From JAJRTE01 sp964418585 (GTDB lineage Bacteria > Myxococcota_A > UBA796 > JAJRTE01), in assembly GCA_964418585.1 (NCBI GenBank), contig CAYQMG010000053.1, forward strand, positions 39,813 to 103,812: a stretch of 64,000 nt of DNA. Direction: 5' to 3'. Every line of letters starts with the position of its first letter. The first letter of the stretch is position 1. Below, piece by piece: positions 61,622 through 64,000 of the stretch. The notes beneath the pieces were generated by a model, which searched no databases, had not been told where the DNA came from, and saw only the letters and a program-made list of their open reading frames with translations. Both the position numbers and the translations under genes were made by a program.

Positions 61622-64000
61622 TCAGAAGGCCTCTCCGATGGCGAGGTGTATGCCGCACCGGCAGCCGGAGCCGCCGAACAGGGTGAATCCGGGGGCGAGC
61701 GGTACGGGTTCATGGACCCGGTAGCCGAAGTCGAGGCGGATGGGTCCAACCGGTGTGCGATAGCGGAGGCCGGCCCCGACAGAGAGGAGGAAGTCGGAGG
61801 GTGAGGGCGAGGCCCATGCCTGGAGCACGTGGTCGTTGGCAAGGGCCACGTGTCCAGCGTCTGCGAATGTGACCGCCCCGATTTCTCCCAGAGGGATCCT
61901 GAGTTCCAGATTGGCGAGGTGGAAAACGGTACCACCGGTGGCCACGGTGCAGGGGCCGTCGGGGTCCGCCGTGGGGGAGGGGGAAGCGCAGCCTGTTCCC
62001 GTGTAGAAGGTGAGGGCGTTCCAGGGGATTCCCCGGACCGTGGCGCCTCCGCCCAGTTCGTAATAGAGGACGGGAGGGGCGGACTTGCCCGCCAAGGGCA
62101 CGATGGCGCCGGTGGAGTAGCGGGTGGTGAAGATGAGTCGACCCGGTACGATGGGGAGATAGAACCGAACGTCCGGGACGGCTTTGAGGAACGAGAAGTC
62201 CCCCAGCAATCCGGCTTCTTGCAAGGTCAGTGCGCCGTAGAAACCCCGTTCCGGGGCCAGCACGTGGTCACGCCGGTCATAGGAAACCGTCTGTTGCAGG
62301 TAGGTGAGCAATCCTTCGAACCGGATGGTGTCATTGGCGGTATTCTCCAGGTCCGAGGTCTGAAACGCCGCCTGGCTTACCGCGTCGGGAGTGGGCAAGT
62401 ATTGCTCCAACCCGGCCGCAAACCCCACCGCCAGGTGCCGATCCATCTGCCTCGAGGCGGTCAACTTGAACTCGGGCGACATGTAGCCGTAAGAGATCGT
62501 TTGCCCCACCCGAAACCGTGCGCTGGCGCCGGCTGTGACTCGTCTGCCCTTGAAATCAGGAAGGGAAACGTCTGTTTTCAGGTCGAGGATCGGACCGTTG
62601 CGGCCCTCCGTGGTACATCCCTGGTCGGTGCACTCAGGGGAAGCAAATGCCTGCCGATTCTGGATGCCCGGACTGAATCCCCATCCGGCCAAGGCATCGA
62701 GGGATACACGGACCAGGCGGTTCCGAAAATAGCGGTGGGTCCAGCCTGCATGCGTCGCGATCTCTTGCCAGTTGGATTCCTGGGTCAGGCCCCCACCGGT
62801 CCGAACCTGCCGAAACGCCTTCTCTCGAACCGTCACCTCGATGCCCACCGTGGACGCGCCTCGAGACGCCTCCGACAGGCCCACCACCACGGACTGGAAC
62901 AGTTGCAGATCGTAGAGCGCCCGTTGCAAATTCGTGAGCGTGTCCTGGCGGAAAGGCGTCCCCGGCACCACGTGGCGGCGCACGCGCAGCATCACGGTCC
63001 GTCGGTCCACCTTTTCCAGACCCACGATCTGGACCTGCCCGAAAAAGCAGGGGGGACCTGTGACCACGCGATACCGCAACCGCACCTCTCCGGTCCTGGG
63101 AAGCAGGAGAATGTCGCTCGAGACCTCTGCCCACGCATACGACGCCTGGTGCAACGCCGCACGGATGGCCGCCTCATCCGCTTGCTGAACCGCGGCATCG
63201 AAATACGCCCCCTCCCGGAGCGTGATGTGTCTGGCGATGATTGCATGCACATGGCGCCATTCCGGAGATAGCCCCCCCGTTCCTCGTCGCTCCGGATCGC
63301 CTTGCACGCCTGCATCGAGCTGGACTCGAACCTCCTTGACCTGGTAGCGAACCCCTTCCTCCACCTGAATCACCAACGCAACACGGTCAGGTTCCCGGTC
63401 CGGTCCCTCGACGCCGAATCCGGAAGCCTCCGGCCCCTCATCCCACGGGGAGACCATCACGCCTTGCACAGGCTCCCCCCGACCGGCGGAAACCCCGGGC
63501 CGCGCTCGAGTCGCTTCGGTTTCAGGTTCGGCTTCTTCCTCCCCTGAAACGGGTCCACTCGAGGAATCTGACGCAGGATTCGGCGCGTCTCCAGTCGCAT
63601 CGAGTACGGATTCCGGCGATTCCTCCGGCCGCCTCGAGTCGGCCGGCGATTCGGCCATTTCCTCCCCCGCGCCCAGTGTGGGTCCGCCCAGAGCCTCGTC
63701 GAGCGACGGTGCCGGCGGCGGTTCGGCCGCGTCCTCCCGCCGGAACACGGTCTTTTCGTAGGGCTCGACTTCGATTGGATTCACCGACACGTCGAAGTAT
63801 CCGTGCAACCGATAGAAATTGGCCACCCGGGTCCGGTCCGCCTCCAGTTCTCCCGAGTCCAGGTACTTCTTGTCCCAGAACAACACTCGAGACGTGGCCT
63901 CGGCCGAAATCGCCTCGATGATCTCGCTGTCCGGGAATGCATGGTTCCCTTCCACCGTGATACGCGCCACCACAGGACCCCGGGGAATCTCGGGAAGGCT
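61622..64000 (-). CDS. Omp85-family outer membrane protein (TamA/BamA-like), 5' end beyond window
   Basis: The visible part is over 790 residues of an outer-membrane beta-barrel assembly factor. Upstream codons up to the window edge read in frame (LPEIPRGPVVARITVEGN), so the start is outside. POTRA domains are evident: ARITVEGNHAFPDSEIIEAI and a second after about residue 210 (RYQVKEVRVQLD). Between them is a ~130-residue Glu/Pro/Ser-rich insertion (EEEAEPETEATRARPGV) inside the first POTRA region. The C-terminal ~350 residues form the surface-antigen barrel: LTYLQQTVSYDRRDHVLAPERGF, RLIFTTRYSTGAIVPLAGKSAPP, GGGATVRGIPW, LRYRTPVGPIRLDFGYRV, ending in Phe as barrels do. Distinguishing TamA from BamA needs the missing N-terminus. 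Confidence 0.88.
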   Translation of the reverse strand, partial: SLPEIPRGPVVARITVEGNHAFPDSEIIEAISAEATSRVLFWDKKYLDSGELEADRTRVANFYRLHGYFDVSVNPIEVEPYEKTVFRREDAAEPPPAPSLDEALGGPTLGAGEEMAESPADSRRPEESPESVLDATGDAPNPASDSSSGPVSGEEEAEPETEATRARPGVSAGRGEPVQGVMVSPWDEGPEASGFGVEGPDREPDRVALVIQVEEGVRYQVKEVRVQLDAGVQGDPERRGTGGLSPEWRHVHAIIARHITLREGAYFDAAVQQADEAAIRAALHQASYAWAEVSSDILLLPRTGEVRLRYRVVTGPPCFFGQVQIVGLEKVDRRTVMLRVRRHVVPGTPFRQDTLTNLQRALYDLQLFQSVVVGLSEASRGASTVGIEVTVREKAFRQVRTGGGLTQESNWQEIATHAGWTHRYFRNRLVRVSLDALAGWGFSPGIQNRQAFASPECTDQGCTTEGRNGPILDLKTDVSLPDFKGRRVTAGASARFRVGQTISYGYMSPEFKLTASRQMDRHLAVGFAAGLEQYLPTPDAVSQAAFQTSDLENTANDTIRFEGLLTYLQQTVSYDRRDHVLAPERGFYGALTLQEAGLLGDFSFLKAVPDVRFYLPIVPGRLIFTTRYSTGAIVPLAGKSAPPVLYYELGGGATVRGIPWNALTFYTGTGCASPSPTADPDGPCTVATGGTVFHLANLELRIPLGEIGAVTFADAGHVALANDHVLQAWASPSPSDFLLSVGAGLRYRTPVGPIRLDFGYRVHEPVPLAPGFTLFGGSGCRCGIHLAIGEAF

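Overview
The window is GC-rich, tightly packed bacterial chromosome with 35 protein-coding genes on both strands. I found no rRNA, tRNA, CRISPR array, insertion sequence or phage module. TamB, an Omp85 outer-membrane protein and many lipoproteins show a Gram-negative, double-membrane cell. The deltaproteobacterial/Myxococcota style of the gene content (MopE-type calcium-binding repeats, Thr-Pro-rich lipoprotein linkers, many soluble PAS histidine kinases, a sigma-54-like promoter) suggests that broad group. This placement is an inference from gene content and not a phylogenetic result.

Layout. 28-6246: a giant RHS/YD-repeat lipoprotein with a teneurin-like domain order. 6256-12164 (minus): an arylsulfotransferase-like protein, a DUF302 protein, a membrane alpha/beta hydrolase and a MopE-repeat lipoprotein with a fibrinogen-like end. 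12524-16672 (plus): a PaaI-type thioesterase, a membrane coiled-coil protein and a rifampicin-phosphotransferase-like dikinase, probably one operon. 16746-26567 (minus): a beta-propeller lipoprotein, a GH114 protein, a UbiB-family kinase, an HD-GYP-like protein, a methyltransferase, a MopE/beta-helix protein and a PAS-adenylate cyclase. 27110-36442 (plus): a polytopic membrane protein, two histidine kinases, a prolyl oligopeptidase and a conserved lipoprotein. 36633-39236 (minus): a second MopE/fibrinogen-like lipoprotein. 39638-48497 (plus): an AAA/DUF4143 ATPase behind an unusual palindrome array, TamB, a PD-(D/E)XK-like protein, a DUF192 protein and a PIN protein. 48551-56267 (minus): a hybrid histidine kinase, an esterase, a small lipoprotein, Lon, a methyltransferase and a small Cys-rich protein. 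56728-61578 (plus): a secreted Ala/Gly-rich protein under a sigma-54-like promoter and a degenerate amidohydrolase/lamin-tail lipoprotein. 61622-64000 (minus): an Omp85 protein cut by the window edge.

Themes. About ten proteins share one design: a lipid-anchoring signal, a low-complexity Thr/Pro or Asp/Thr linker, then a beta-rich domain. They look like a surface-display repertoire delivered by the Omp85/TamB machinery that is also encoded here. Signalling proteins are frequent, and the three histidine kinases show no transmembrane segment.

The two most unusual DNA-level signals are (i) an AT-rich array of seven half-sites, two palindromes and a hairpin directly abutting the start codon of the DUF4143 ATPase (39438-39640), and (ii) a window-wide excess of the palindrome CTCGAG (about 130 by hand count, roughly 20-25 expected from composition), found in all reading frames and between genes, like the HIP1 word of cyanobacteria. 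Start sites were chosen from Shine-Dalgarno sequences and signal peptides and are stated where they matter.
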